64,000 bases of DNA from Himantopus leucocephalus (lineage: Eukaryota; Chordata; Aves; Charadriiformes; Recurvirostridae): contig RSEF01000003.1 in the NCBI GenBank assembly GCA_003993805.1, positions 111,928,847-111,992,846 of the forward strand. Reading direction: 5' to 3'. The notes below the pieces were generated by a model, which was not told the DNA's origin, searched no databases, and saw only the letters and a list, made by a program, of their open reading frames with translations. Positions 10,886 through 24,555 of this stretch are shown in pieces. The position numbers and the translations under genes are program-made. Positions within the stretch are counted from its first letter, which is position 1; every line of letters begins with the position of its first letter.

Positions 10886-12284
10886 ATAAGGCCATAGAAC
10901 AGGGTCTAGTACAGCTAGTTTGCCAGTGGATGTAGCCTCAGTCATCTTGTTATTCACTAGTACATAAATCCATTTTTAATCCCTGGTCATCTTCTGCTGA
11001 TAAGTTTTGGTTTAGAAAAGCGTTTCTGGCTATTCATTAAGTTATTAATGCAGAAACATTTTCAGAAAAAGCATGGGATCAATAGAATCAATTATTATAA
11101 TTAACTGGAAAAGAAAAGAATGACAAGTGATCTCACACTGCAGCAAGGCATATTTCGGGTGCTTATTAGGAAAGTTTTTATCTCAGGATGGAGTTTACTG
11201 TCAATAACAATAAGGAAATCAGTCTGAATATCAACATTGCTTCAGACTTTTAAGGATACATTTTAATGGTAAAATTTGATGCAGCAAATGGTCTGTCAGC
11301 ACACCCTAGTCAGTACTACACAACCACAACTCTGCTGGAAGTTCTTCTATCCTGGCACAAAGGGTTTTTTCCTAGCATGGATGGTGGTATTGCTGTTTGC
11401 CAGTTTTCTTGCATGACCTTGGACTCACCAGGCACCCATTCATAAGATCCCTACTTTAAAAATACTTTAATAGCATTTTGGGGAAAGATGGTGAAGTGCA
11501 GAGTTATTATGATGATGGAAGCTGTATACTTTCTAAAGTGATTGTTTTTCTATTTGACTTTGACTTCTTTTTTCCCCCTGAACTATCCTGAATTCATTTC
11601 TAAGGCATTGCTTTGTTGAAGTCACTGGGAGTTTTGCTTGCACAGGCTCTAGATGACTGAGTAGGCTCTGTGAGTGATGAGGGACTGTTCAGAAATTAGT
11701 TCTGAGCCATGTCATTATGCTGAATATCATCCAAACTCAAGGCTACGACTGACTCACTAGATTTGTGGAACATTTTTTTGCCGTGGTACAATGCAGCATT
11801 TACATTCAAGCCACAGCTCTTGCTGTCACTCTACTTTAACCACATTGTATCATGTTATGTTATTTTGAGAAAATGTAGTATGATTGTTCAGATATTCAAG
11901 GTCTTAATAAGCAACTGATTCAGTACAAACCATTAAAATGTGTACTGTATAATGGAGGGACATGACATTGGTGAATTGTTTCCTTTTAAATCATTAACTG
12001 TCCATTAGTGAGACAGTTTAATTAAAGCTTTAAAAGGCTAAGCTATTGCTAAGAACTAGTAAAGAATGACAGTCATATGGAGGTGGATCTGAAGCAAAAT
12101 ATTTGCAAGACATATGAGGTCCAGAGAATATGCTCATCTGATCCTTGAGTTTCTCAACTTTTTCCTCCCAAAAGGCACTATCAACCCTCCAGCTGCCTGC
12201 TGTCAGCTGGTGCCAAAGTATTTAGCACACGGGGCATCATCATCTGTCCAGCTGGAAGAAGTAGAAGAAAGTAAATTTTTTAAT
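10886..12284. other. Unique non-coding DNA
   Basis: AT-rich sequence with no recognisable gene, RNA or repeat. A 105-codon frame at 12114-12431 straddles the boundary with the next CR1, and only its distal part has an origin I recognise (CR1). Confidence 0.65.
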
Positions 12285-12720
12285 CAGCCTCTACTAGGCC
12301 CTGGTGAGACCCATCTTGGAGCTCCAGGTCCAGTTCTGGGCTCCCCAATACAAGAGAAATATGGACATACAGGAGCGAGTCCAGCAAAGGACCACAAAAA
12401 GATGATTAAGGGCTTGGAGCATCTGATATGAAAGGGGAGGCTGAGAAAGCTGTGACTCTTCAGCCTGGAGAAGAGAAGGCTGACCTTATCAATGTGTATA
12501 AATGCCTGATGGGACAGTAAAGACGATGGAGAAAGCAGTCAAATACTGGCACAGGTTGCTCAGAGAGCTTGTGGACTCTCCATCCTTGAAGATATTCAAA
12601 TGTGACTGGATGTTATCCTTGACAACCTGTTGGGCAGCTGAGCCTGCTCTGGGTAGTGGTGTTGGACTGTGTGATCTCCAGAGGTGCCCTCCAGCCTCAG
12701 TGTTTCTGTGATTCTTTGAT
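12285..12720 (+). mobile_element. CR1 LINE, 5'-truncated 3' end, plus strand
   Basis: Starts in the conserved 'ccctggtgagacccatcttg' block that encodes the LVRP segment of CR1 ORF2. It runs through the 'cagcctggagaagagaaggc' and 'gttgctcagagagcttgtgg' blocks and ends with 'cagtgtttctgtgattctt', a normal CR1 3' terminus. Several indels and stops break the frame. About 435 bp long and probably one of the older copies here, with visibly more mismatches than the copy at 40310-42530. Confidence 0.92.
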
Positions 12721-15700
12721 TATTAATGCAAAAGACTTTCTCAATATCTGTGTAACAGCTTCCCAGCTGCATCGTAAAAGTGCCTTAGCCATCCTTCTCT
12801 CCTGTGTATATCTATTTAATCACTACTTAGAACATTAATAAAAACTATTAAAAAAAATGAACCTATCTAACTGCTGAAAGGGCTGTGAGCTATGAATTCA
12901 GTTCCTACTGCTTAAAAGAAGTTCTGGACAGATATCAAGAAAATGTAGTACTTTTTTCACCAGCATAATGTGGATATACACAGTGCCTGAAATGGAATGT
13001 CCATTTCTGGTGAGGAGAAAGTAATACTTCTATCCTTGCTTTCCCTGCCACAGAAGAGCACCAGTTTATGTCAATTGTGCTGATGGCTTTTGTGTTACAG
13101 ATACCTGTCTACTCTGTGCCAGAGAGACATCAACTCGTTTTAATTAAATTTTCTCTAGGGGGAGTTTAGTGGAGCAGAATGTAATTACCCAGCTAGGAAT
13201 TTTGTAAGAACATTGAAATTAACATCCTCTGCTCTGGTTAAAAGTGCCACCAGATGTTTAATGAAACAAAATGGTCAGGGACCTCTGTTTTGCTTTTCAT
13301 CTAAAACACAGTACTTCATGCTAAGTCACAAGTACTGATTCAGTGAGGAAAGTGTTAACTAATGAACAACAAACACCACATTCATTTTTGTCCCAGTACA
13401 GCATCTTCTTGACTCATTTGTGAGAGGTAAGTAACTTCACATTTAAAGGTAGCTGAACATGAACACAATCATGACAACTATAAGGTTTTAGGGTTTTCTT
13501 GTGAGAAAACTGTGATCATTTTTTAGTCATTTTTGTTTCTCCAAAGAAATTCTTTCACACAAGGGGATGATCGTCTCTACAGTTGGAATTGATGAAAGAA
13601 AAGTAAATCTGCTTCCCCACTGAAAGAGAAAAGTGAGGGTTTTGGTTTTTTTTTTCAGAATTCATTTATGTATGTATCTATAGTTAACTTGGGCTGCAGC
13701 TTCAGTTGCAAATTGATTTACCTAATGTAATTTTCTTTATGCATCTGCAGTTGGACAGTAATATATAAACTAGGCAACGTACATGCCGAGTAATTCCGTC
13801 TCTCAGTGCCAATGCAAGGTGTCACTAGAAATCAGGGGAATCAAGTTCAGCAAGGAGTTCAGTCTAAAACAGACCAGAAGTTGCTGCAAAATACTTGGGA
13901 AATGTCCAGCTGCTCATGTCTGTCTTTGTGTTTTTTACTTTGGGACCGTGAATTCAACATGAGCTTCAAAGGGCACACTGAAATTTAGCAGGCCAAACGT
14001 ATTAGCAGAGCTCAGATTGCTGGGATGAACTGGTAACAGCATTTTTTGCTTTGTAAGACTTCCTTGCCACAGCAAATTTGTGGCACCACCCTTCCAAAGT
14101 CAGATCAGACAAGACAGTGTCATGGCTTTGGCAGGTTGGAGCCACATAAATACAGAAAAATGTACCTTCTTGTCAGGTTGGAACTCAACATTTAGCCCAT
14201 GAATTTTGGGAAAGGGAAGAACTATGTGGTAACCAAGTGTTCTAGGCTGTGAAGTTTGGACCGTTAGGTTGCATACAGTTCTGCACTGGCTTTTCTCAAT
14301 CGCCAAACCAATGCAATTATTGGGGTTTGGGGCTCCCTCTCACTTTTTGGGAAGTGTTTCACCTCTAAGACTAAAATGTAAAGAAGGAAGAAACAGCAAT
14401 GAAGTTTGTCAGAGTAGGAAAAAGGAAGGAGTTGAGCATCCTTTTTTGTTAGTCTGTTTTTCCGGACCTGGAAATGAACAGAATTTAGGTTAAGATCAAG
14501 TCAAGTGCTTCACTTACCCTGTCAGCACTGCATGTATAGCAGTAAGAAGCGCAAATTTTTGGCTCCAGAAGTCATCCCAGTTCTTTGAGACCATTAAGAA
14601 GAATTATTCAGAAAGTCAGGCACTTCCCTGAGGACTGAGGTTCCCGACTATTGAGGAATCCCAGATATAAGACAAGAAGATCCCCACCTTTCTTGTCCTG
14701 TTTCCTATACAATATGCACATCCATAGAAGCGTTTGGCAGGATCTAGGCCCCTGTTAATTTCACGCTAACTTAAACACATAAAGCCATAAGGGACAGATG
14801 TATTTTTTCTGTGACTTCTGATCTTTCACAAGGGATCCAAAGATCCTTTACCCTTAGCACATTCTTTAAGTGCTTGAGTTAGATGCATTACTGGAGTTAG
14901 AAATTTTCAATGTAATTGAGGCACAGATTGTAATCAATTACTATTAATTCCTATATCAACATTAGGAAGGGCAAAAGGAATATACACTTTTCTAATAATT
15001 TTTCTAAACTTAATTAGTTCTACCTGTACTGGCAAATATTGAAGCTTTAATGAAATTTCTGACAGATTCCTCCAAGCTGCTAGGCAATTTAGAAGAAGTG
15101 AGAGAGGGAAGATAGAGAGAGACATGGAAAATAAGAGATACCATTTCTGAGCAATAGACTTACAAAACATGTCTGGCAAAGAGATTATCAATAAACAGAA
15201 GGTATTTTAATACTGACAAAACATTCAAAAGATGCAGTTTATATTGCTGATAAGTAGCAGTACTCCATCTCTTTCTTCCCTCTCCATCTAACTTCTCTGT
15301 ATATCGTCAATAGCTGAACTCTTCAGTCCTTTATATTCAAATGAATGTTTCCCACCAAAATATTCATTCAAATGGGAATGGTAGTGATTTTCAGATTCTC
15401 ACAGGCAGAGTGGAAACAGAAAGATAAATGACTTTCTCACATTACTTCGGTGTTATTGTTATCATATATTGTGTGATGTTCCCTCATTATCTGTCGGTAC
15501 ACAAATCCAAGCAATGCATAATTTCTGAACCAAAAGTAAAATAGCAAAACATTTCTCAAGATGTTTTCAGCATTTTTAGATTTAGATGAAGAGAAAAATG
15601 TGCCTAACCCTGGCTGACAGTAGACATTAAAATTCTGAACACGTACATAAGCTTGAGGTACCTGAGCAGACAAGCAGCCAGATTCTCTACTGAGATCTGG

Positions 15701-18209
15701 TCCTTTTGTTCCACTCAGGCCATGTAGAAGGGAGACATTCTGAATTTAAACAGCCATAGAGGGATACCATTGCTGATAGAGGGATAGCATGGTGGTCTCT
15801 GCACTAATAAATACCTCCATCCATACTGAATAATGCTATTTTTTGAGAGTAAGGAGATGGTAGCAAAGCAGAGTTCCCCTGAACCTATTTCCTGCTCTCA
15901 CAGCCTAGACCACCTTGGCACATACACTTAGGTTTTGTAAACCAGCTCTCAAAGTGAAAGAACTCATCTGCTGCAGAAAGAAATCTATTTCAATACAATT
16001 CCTAAGCTGAAGTTTTCTCTTCCTTTCAGCACGGAAAATGTAGATTCATTCGTGTGAGAAGGTGTGGGTGAAAAAGAACAAGAATAATGTAAGGTTAGGA
16101 GATTTCTGAAGTAGATGATACTTTTAATTGCTTATATTGTAAGCAAATGAAATGAGATATAGGAAACCTAAGAAATATATAACAGAGGCAATTCTTTCAT
16201 CTCAGTTTATGTGGTTGCTGAAGCACAGGCAGGTGTTTCATCTTCCAGATTTTTCAGAAAGATATATATAGTTAGATCTTTGGTATCTGATAGAGATACA
16301 GTTCATTTAATTTAGATTTATACCTATGTTTTGGGCCTCTAGTGAGTCACTATTCCTAAAACCTACATTCTTTATAAAGTCAGAGAAGAAAGTAAATGCA
16401 TTTCAGGACCCCAGAGGAGGAACTTGTTTGCCTAAATCTGAATTTAAGCAAAAAGTTTAGATGGCAAACCTACCAGAATTCCTTCTACAGACTTCCATCT
16501 TTTGTCACTGTTGTACATGTCTGGTTTTGTGAGTTTGTGTCTTTGTGTATGTACACTTATTTACAATTCCCAACCTAAACAGAAATCTTTGATTTGAGAC
16601 TGTATTTCAGTTTTCATGTTGTTTCTCATAATTTCAGATTTCTTTTCCCCAACACTTCAGTCATGGAGTGGCATGAGTGGCAGAATCCAGCTCTTGGATG
16701 AACTTCGCTGAAGATGAATGCCTGTAAAAAGCAAAGCTCTACTTGTGCCCACATATGTACCCAAATCAATCCAGATATAGAGACCAATACATGTGCATCT
16801 CTAGGACCTTTTAAAAGTCTGCCTCCAAAAGGCACAATTCTCTCCATTTAACTCCAGACAAGGCAGATGAGAATGTCGAGAGAGGTATTTACCAAGCTTT
16901 TACCTCATAAAGGAGTTAGACACTATATTGAAGGAAATTAGCTTATAGGTTTCCAGAAGATGCAGTCTCTGGAGCTAGTTTAGACTGCAAACACGTCACC
17001 CTCAGTTCTCCCATAGCCACACCAAGAAGACAAACACTGATGTAACAAGGAATGTCCTAATAAATAATGCTGAAGTGACACGTGTGTAGGGGTTCACATG
17101 TCACAGAAGAATCTTACTTGATCCTACACAGATCAGTAGCTCCTGAACTCACTCCTAAATGACTTTTTGTGTTTATATTCTACCTCCATCCTGGTGTGCA
17201 ATATGTGTTAGGTTGACTGAGGATGACATGCTTACAATGAAACACTTTCTATTTGGCTTCAAAAAGAGCTGCAAAAATGTTAAATGCTAGACATGCCATT
17301 TTTCTGAATTCTTTGGGCTACTTTTAGCAGTGTTGTTCTGCTTTCTTCCTACTAAACTATGTAAATACCAGAAATAATTACCTCTGTTTTCATGGGTTTC
17401 CTATCTGTCTTTGGAGAAAATTAAGTACGTACCATAGCAGGTCTCTGCTTCTGAAGAAACTGCCAGTGTAGTTGTTCTAAAGCAAAGAAACAGGGGAGAT
17501 CAAACCAATTAGACTAGAAGATCGGTTCAGATGAATAACCTTAACTTAAGCTCATCCCTCAAATCTGGTGCACTGGTGAGTTCTAAGTTAGGAACCTAAT
17601 TACCTGAATTCCTTCAGTAGAAGTTAACAGATAAGTACTTCTGGAAAGCCATTTCACACACCTAAGATGTGAATTGCCTTTATAAGTGCCCTCTGTAAAG
17701 ACAGCCTAAGGGACTAGCTTTTTCAGGTAACTAATAATGTCTGGTCGATAATGTAGTCTTGGCTGTAATCCTCAGATATCCAGCTGTGCCCTTTTTTTTT
17801 CTTTCTTTTTTTTTNTTTTTTTTTCTTTTTTTTTTTTTTTTTTTTGCTTTTATTTCATTTTACTGCTTTACCAGTTTCTAATCTATAAAAGAATTTTAAC
17901 TTTCATCTGTAATTACTTAGGCATCTAAATCGTATAGCTTGAGAGGGACTTTGGAACTCCCCAAAAAACGTATAAAGTGCTTATGACTGCAATTGCATCT
18001 TAAACTGTGAGATTGCCCTTCATCTGTTTTGCTTTCTGTGACTTTTCTTTTTTCCCTCTGGAAAGGTCCAAAAATCATGGTGGATCAGGTCCAAAATTTT
18101 AGAGGGAAAAGAATAATGAAAAAAAACAGGAGGTGTTTTCTGTCGTTACTGCTGCATGGTTTATAATTTTCTTTTTAAATCTTAATTTCAGCAAATGTTC
18201 CAGGTGTTG
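12721..18209. other. Unique AT-rich non-coding DNA
   Basis: About 5.5 kb without a recognisable gene or well-preserved transposon. Short local features are a near-duplicate of ATAGAGGGATA at about 15757-15788 and the T-rich tract at 17791-17845. All open frames are short (under 90 codons) and lack protein character. Confidence 0.65.
17791..17845. repeat. T-rich tract with an undetermined base
   Basis: A run of T with scattered C, containing one N at 17815. The true length is likely uncertain. No adjoining retroelement body is seen that would make this an inverted poly-A tail. Confidence 0.85.
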
Positions 18210-18279
18210 TGTCCTGGTTTGATGTGGAGTAAAGCATCTGTCATTCATCTCAGTGGCCAGTCTGGCCCAAACCATGACA
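18210..18279 (+). mobile_element. Internally deleted LTR remnant, family 2 (70 bp)
   Basis: Begins TGTCCTGGTTTGATG and ends CAGTCTGGCCCAAACCATGACA-like sequence, so it has TG...CA termini within only 70 bp. The last 50 bp align by eye with the end of the 475-bp LTR at 39635-40109: 'gtaaagcatctgtcattcat' corresponds to 'ttaaaagagagcatctttca', and the shared terminal block is 'gtggcca..c..gcc.aaaccatg.ca'. Nearly the whole LTR interior is missing while both ends persist. Flanking 5-mers (TGTTG and TCCTG) do not match, so no target-site duplication can be claimed. Confidence 0.72.
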
Positions 18280-21200
18280 TCCTGAAATGATTTTGAATGA
18301 CCTTTACTGTCCCTGGATATCCCTTTTCAAAGCTATTGATCCTCCCAAGCTAAAAGTGATTTACAAAAAGACCTTCCAGAGTACTTTAAGTGTTGTCTAT
18401 TGGCCACATTGCAGGGCAAAATATCAAAAACAGCCTCTCCAAGTATTTTCTGGTATCTATGCCCAGACTGCATAAGCACAGAACATTTGAAACTGAAACT
18501 TAAAAATCATTCATTTGAATTTAAAAAAGTTAAAATTTAAAAGAATTAAGATTTTTGGATTTGTCGTGCTTCAGGCTATAAGGAAATCCATAATTAATTG
18601 TGATTAGAATGAAAACTCTTTGTGGGTAGGTTATTGCATAATTGAATTTTCTGAGGGGTCTGGCCTACAGTTCTGAATTCTATCACGAGGCTGGCAGGAC
18701 ACAGGCCTTATGGGTTATTGGGCCAATTTTATATTACTTTTGTTAAGTTCTGAAATTTCCGTTTCTAACCTGAGACATACTGAAAGGAAAACTGTGCTAC
18801 AGGTCCCCTAAGCTGTGTGTCCCTGAACAGGATATCCACCATATCAGCCAGCAACAGAGTATCCAAATTCAAATACATCTCCCAGAGTCTCAGTTTTACA
18901 AGTAACACTTAAAGTGGTAACAGTTAATTCTTACATCTGACAGTCTTCATGGACTTTCATTTTCCCCACAATCTTATACTTCAGACTAATTCAATTTATC
19001 TTGTCCATTTTACTCAAACAACTGAAACAGATCTATGGTAAATTAATGTGCTATAGATAATTTGGAATGCAGTGCAAGAATTCAATGCACACCAGCACTA
19101 CTGTATTACCTAAGGATATAAGATTTTAATTTAAAAAGTTAAAGGTCCATAAATCACATTCTATCTACACTTGTCAATGTTTCTGACAACCTATTTTAAC
19201 ATCTAGAATTATTTCCTTCTTTATCACATAAGAGAGATTTTAGTTTAACTTCACTTTACCCTAAAAAGTAAAGAGGGAGCCTAAAGTAATTGGAAAAAGG
19301 AGAAGACTGTTGAAGAAAAGGAAAAGAAGCAGCGGGTACTTACTGAAGACATTCCCAAAATATGGTGGGGGTATTCTTTGGTGAGACAGAAATGACTGAT
19401 AAACAATCAAGTGAATTAGGAATGAGAAAATAACCTCTTTGATGTACTTTTTATTACTTAGTGTATGCAGATGAGGCTAAGACACCGGGGAGGCAGGATT
19501 GAGAATGCGTGTCAGGCTGCACGGCAGAAGATAGCTGGTGACATCTACAGCACTCTGACAACCTAAGTTTGGGAAAGTCTGCTATATATTTCAAAGTTTG
19601 GGGGGAAAGTGGTCACCTTATTCCAACTTGGGTATGTAAACAGGGATTACAAGTGACTCTAGCAGAACGAAAATGTATGAACAGACAAATTAACATCTAT
19701 TCTGAATCAAATCTGGAAGGTAGTCAAGGTTTATTATGTTGTTCTTCCTATCTCAAGGGCATACTTTAAAGCCTACAACAAGCTTTGTGTTGCCGTGGCT
19801 ATCCTTCTAACAGCCATAGAAAATAGCTAGTTCAAAGCCACATTGTAGATGTCTCCGATACATGACAGTCAAAGAGTCTTGGTATATCGAGCAAATTGTT
19901 ACAAAGGGTAACAAACAGGGAGTTGAGGTGTGGGAATTTCACATAAGGAAACAGTAATTCATAAGAAAAATGCTTTTTCTTAACTGTTTGGGGCTAGGGT
20001 CTCAGGAAGTGAAAAGATGAAAGAACAGCCTTTCCAGTTACGCTCCATGACACTAAAAGGAAGTCCAGTCTTCAGTATCTTTTACACTTTGATTCATGTG
20101 TCACTAAAATACGCTCGCACATAGTACCAGGATTGTAGGAAGCTTTCATGACACCCGAGAGAAGATTTCACAATAGTGTTACTATTCAGTCCACTTGCCA
20201 TGCATCCTCTCTCAGCGCATCCTCTCTTAACATCCTATGCACCTTCCTGCAGCCCAACACCATGAATTCTCCCACTAGCTCATGCCAAATGTGGTTGTCA
20301 GGGAATTTCTCTTAGTTCCAACCACACCTGGGAGGAATGTGTTTATCCCAAGCAAGAGGTAAAAATATCTTTCAGCTTTTGAACCAATTTGTTCCCTTTT
20401 TGTATTAAACACTCCAACTGTGAACTATTAAAAGCCCTCTGTCTCCCAAATCCAACCCTTCCTGTGCAGGTTTATTTCTTGGCTTTGTCCTCAGCTTTGG
20501 GAAGAATAAGCAGAACAGCTGTACGCTTCCGCCACTTTGTATTTGTGCGTTTCCCCATTCGGTATCCTGTCTCAGAGGAGTTTGTGCAGGCATGCCCCTC
20601 ATACTATTTCTGGGATTTTGAATACTAAGAAGTGGGAGGAAAGACAAAAACATCAGAAACTGAGAGGTACTTCTCTACTGAATGTCTCCAGGCATTAATG
20701 TTTCCAATGCAATAAAGTGCTGGAAGCTAAGTAGCCAACTAACCAAAGATGCAAATTCAATGCAGTTAATATACCAAGATTTTAACAATACATATATCAA
20801 AATGAATGCCAAAGGAAATAACAATAACTAAATTAGTCATGTTTTTAACTTACCATTTATACGAACCACTGTTCATTACAGTTTGAAAAGCAAAGTATAA
20901 TTACACCAAATGCATGATGGTAAGTACTTTTTTCACAAAGCGTACCCTTTCGCACGGATTATTTTCCACTGAATTCTTTTTATGATGGGATTTATCCCAC
21001 CTTATTTCAGCTTTTTGAAACTGGGCAGCTAATTTTAGCCAGCTGAAGAGAAGGGGAGGTACTTTCAGCAAGCAATTTTTTCCACCTATTTAGGATGTTA
21101 TGAATTGGCATTCTACCATTACACTGCTAAAATCTCTTCAAACGTGCTGAATGGAGAGAAATTAAGCTAATTTAATCTCTCATATATATATATAAAAATG

Positions 21201-23885
21201 CATCAAATTCTTCTACATTTTTACTGGTACTTTTTTTGTTCCTTTTAGGGCAGGGGTAGAGCTCCTAACGGAAGTTGATGATGGCCTCACTGTGGTTGTT
21301 GTTCTGCTTCCATGTAACTTTGCTGAAGTAAGGATTTTTCTCATTAAAGGGAACAGAATTTTGTATTTTCTTCCTCAACACTCAAGTCTGTGTCAATTAC
21401 AAAATTGACCTTCAGAAATTCAAAAATTCTACTCACTTTTTCCCCTCCTGAAGTTCATGTTATAAATGTATTTCACTTGAAATTAAAAACTATTTATTTG
21501 CAGTTTCAAGCTGTTGGATTTCATTGGGACTCCAACGTCAAAAAGCTCAATCTTGCATTTTCTCCCTTTGAAATAACATACCCAGTGTGATCAAGCCACC
21601 TCTCATCATTCTTGTAGATAATTTAAATAGCCTGAGCTTTTTAGCAGGTCTGTAACTCTTTTCTCCAGCTCCTGAATGTTTTATGGGATTCTTTTCAGAA
21701 TTTTCTTTATTTTTTTCAGTAGCCTGTTTAAAACATGATCATAGCTGACCAGAATTTTTTAGTTTTGCTTCAGAAATGTCTTCTACATAAAGAGTTATGA
21801 AATTATATATATTGTAGACACAGCCTTGGCTGATGAAATGTCTAGCATTGCACTTTTTTATCTAATGTAGATGATTTTTCTTGGGTTTTTTTTCCCTTTT
21901 ATATATTCCCTGTTTACTAAGCGGGCTGTATAAATCTACTCTGTGTTCTCTTCCTTCCCTGCCTGCACGCCTTTGCTTCAATGACTGTCTCCCACTCATA
22001 ATAGCAAAATTTCCCTCAACATTTAAATACATTGTTTTTTCTTAGCTTTGGTATTGTTAACAGTAATGATCTGCTCTCTTGGTCAGATCAGGTACTTCAC
22101 ATGTGTCCAAAAATAAGCGTACTGTGAAGCTTGTGTAAATAAATGTTTCTTGATGTTGAGACTGTCACCCAATAATCTCTCATGCAATAATACACAAAAA
22201 AAAATCAGCTTTGATCATTTCCATTCTATCAATATATATCTAGGATTCTCTCCATGATGGGTCTGTTCCAGTGCTGGTCTCTTTGTTGTGCTCCTACGTC
22301 TTCTTGGCTCGTGGTAACCTGATCTTCTCATTTTACCTGTGTGTGTTAGCTGTTTGTTTTTGATATTTGATCTCTGAGTTGATCACAGGATTACTTTATT
22401 TTTGCTTCTATTTTACTTTCCAGAGGAGGGAACAAAAAGAAGATAATGGATAGAGGGTACTGTACCCAGGTCAGAACATTGTCAAAAGTAATGATGTCCA
22501 CCTGCTCAGATCACTGGAATTCACTTAATTCTCATCCACCTTTGTGGAATAATGTGTCCTGCAATATGTTGCAATAAATATTACAACAATTTGCGAATCA
22601 GTGACCCATATCAGGATGAAAGTCATCTCACTAAATAGTTGAGTAAAGGTAGACATGTTCCCCATTAGCCATTTAAGTTCCTCATGCAATATTTGAAGAC
22701 AAAGAGGACAGCATATCACTTGATGTAATTCAGATCACCTTCCTTACGTGTCTGTTTCAGAAGGGGATGAATAATTGTCCAAGACATCTGTATTCTCTAT
22801 AAAAAGAGCCTCACTGATCACCTTACTTTGGACACAGACTTTTAAATTGTTAACTGCAGTCCTGCTGACTGATACTCATAGTTGTAGCCTTCAAGTAAGA
22901 TTTCTGCTTAGCAAATGATCCACGTATTTCCTTCCTGAAATTATTTTAACTCACTCTGAAACAGAGACACAAGTTTTTCAAAGATTTGTCCTGTTAACCT
23001 AATTAATGCAATTACCATTTTCATCCTGACTACTGACATCAAGGCATAGAGTCGAATACTCTACAGAACAGTTCATTGAGGTATACTAACCAGCCTATTT
23101 TCATTTATTCAGCATTAGTAAGCACCTTTTTATTGGGTTGTGCTGTCTGTGGTCAGTGATCATGTAGTTAAAAATAAGCGACTCATTCACAACTCAAAAG
23201 AAAACCAAGGTTAAATAAGTATTCTCTGCTCTGAATTGGCCTCTGTGTAAGTTGTAGTCAACCTAAAGAAATGACAATAAATTATGGATGTGTAAAACGT
23301 TTGTTGACATTCCAAACCTAGTTAACTGTTAATCATTTCAGCAAACCTGTTGGCTTGCTTTGCATTCCAGTTCAACTACATGTATTAGAATTTCCCTAAG
23401 CATGCTATGTCTTCACAGGCTAATTTATTTTTATGAAGATCCCAGGGACACCGAAGACATTTTGCTGAACTTTGTTAATACAACTTGCTGTCAACCTGGT
23501 GCATTAATGAAAATATTTCCACCTTTCTGATATGCTACCGACATTTAATTTCAAAAGCACAATTAATATATGCAATGTTATTGTGTCTCTCTCTTTTGTA
23601 AGCCAGTAAACACTAACTTGGGATTTATTAACTGCTAAAAGCAGTAGACGTTCAATCAATACAGTATACTTCTGGCATGTGAATGTGGCAAGAGCGTAAT
23701 CAATCTTTTGGGTGAAATGTAAAACTTAAATCCTGACCATCTGAGATGATAAAGATCTTAGAACATGGTTTTGTTGTGTGGGGTTTTTTTTCTGTTTGTT
23801 TGTGTTGGGTTGGGTTTTGTTGTTGCATTTTTTTTCGTGAAGAAACAGCTAAACAACTCCATATATTGCTCACATTTTGCATGGC
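18280..23885. other. Unique AT-rich non-coding DNA
   Basis: About 5.6 kb with no recognisable gene or transposon body. Contains a short (TA)n run at 21183-21194 and a T/G-rich stretch at about 23767-23840. A 79-codon plus-strand frame near 20389-20628 and its minus-strand counterpart are mutually overlapping and not protein-like. Confidence 0.65.
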
Positions 23886-23942
23886 AAAATACCATAGCCA
23901 CATGAAAATACTATGGCCACAACAAAATACCATGGCCACATG
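23886..23942. repeat. 19-bp x 3 tandem repeat abutting the LTR
   Basis: Three contiguous 19-bp units at 23886-23904, 23905-23923 and 23924-23942. The third reads AAAATACCATGGCCACATG; the first differs from it at one position and the second at three. The last two bases of the third unit are the TG of the LTR that starts at 23941, so the array runs flush into the insertion. The composite probably inserted into, or at the edge of, a pre-existing minisatellite. Confidence 0.9.
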
Positions 23943-24490
23943 TCATGGTTTCAGTTGTAATAGAGTTACCTTTCTTGCTAGCAGCTGGTATAGTGCTATG
24001 TTTTGGATTTGGGATGGGAAATAGTGCTGGTGCACACTGGTGTTTTTGGTTTTTGCTAAGCAGTCAAGGCCTTTTCTGCTCCTCATCCCACCCCACCAGC
24101 AAGTTGGGAGCAGATACAGCTGACCCCAACTGTTCAAAGGGATATTCCATACTATGTGATGTCATGCTCAGTATATAAAGCTGGGGGAAGAAGAAGGAAG
24201 GGGAGGCATTTGGAGTGAAGGCACTTGTCTTCCCAAGTAACTGCTATGTATGATGGAGCCCTGCTTCCCTGGACATGGCTGAACACCTGTCTGACGATGG
24301 GAAGCAGTGAATGAATTCCTTGTTCTGCTATGCTTGTGTGCATATCTTTTGTTCTACATATTAAACTGTCTTTATCTCAATCCATGAGTTTTTTCTCAGT
24401 TTTACTCTTCTGATTCTCTCCCCCACCCCATCTTGGGGGAGTGGGTGAGTGGCTGTGTGGTGCTTGGTTGTGGCTGGGCTTAAACCACGA
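23941..24490 (+). mobile_element. Full-length LTR, family 1, left arm of the composite
   Basis: Begins TGTCATGGTTTCAGTTG and ends GGGCTTAAACCACGA, about 550 bp, co-linear with the solo LTR at 10327-10885. Regulatory parts are still visible: a TATA-like TATATAAA at 24172-24179 just after 'gtgatgtcatgctcag', and an ATTAAA polyadenylation signal at 24360-24365. The downstream 'cccccaccccatcttggggg' hairpin-like block and the 'ggtgcttggttgtggctggg' block complete the U5 end. The canonical final CA is not clear: the LTR runs directly into tRNA-derived sequence at about 24491. No coding capacity. Confidence 0.9.
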
Positions 24491-24555
24491 AAATCCAACA
24501 TAGCCACAACCCTGAGATTGAGAGTCTTATGCTCTACCGACTGAGCTAGCTGGGT
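24491..24555 (-). pseudogene. tRNA-Lys(CTT)-like sequence, antisense, at the primer-binding-site position
   Basis: On the minus strand, from 24555 down, the sequence reads through an acceptor-like ACCCAG, a D arm with TAGCTCAGTCGGTAGAGCAT, an anticodon arm with loop CTCTCAA and then CAGGGTTGTGG. This matches vertebrate tRNA-Lys-CTT with about two mismatches over 41 nt. One mismatch changes the anticodon position from CTT to CTC. The T arm is damaged by a deletion of roughly nine bases and internal box B is lost, although box A is intact. Location and orientation (complement of the tRNA directly after U5) match a retroviral primer-binding site, but it spans the entire tRNA, not 18 nt. It is not a functional tRNA gene. 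Confidence 0.82.

Noticed and set aside
20205..20232. GCATCCTCTCT duplicated as a minisatellite
   Set aside because: Only two short units, no extension of the repeat.
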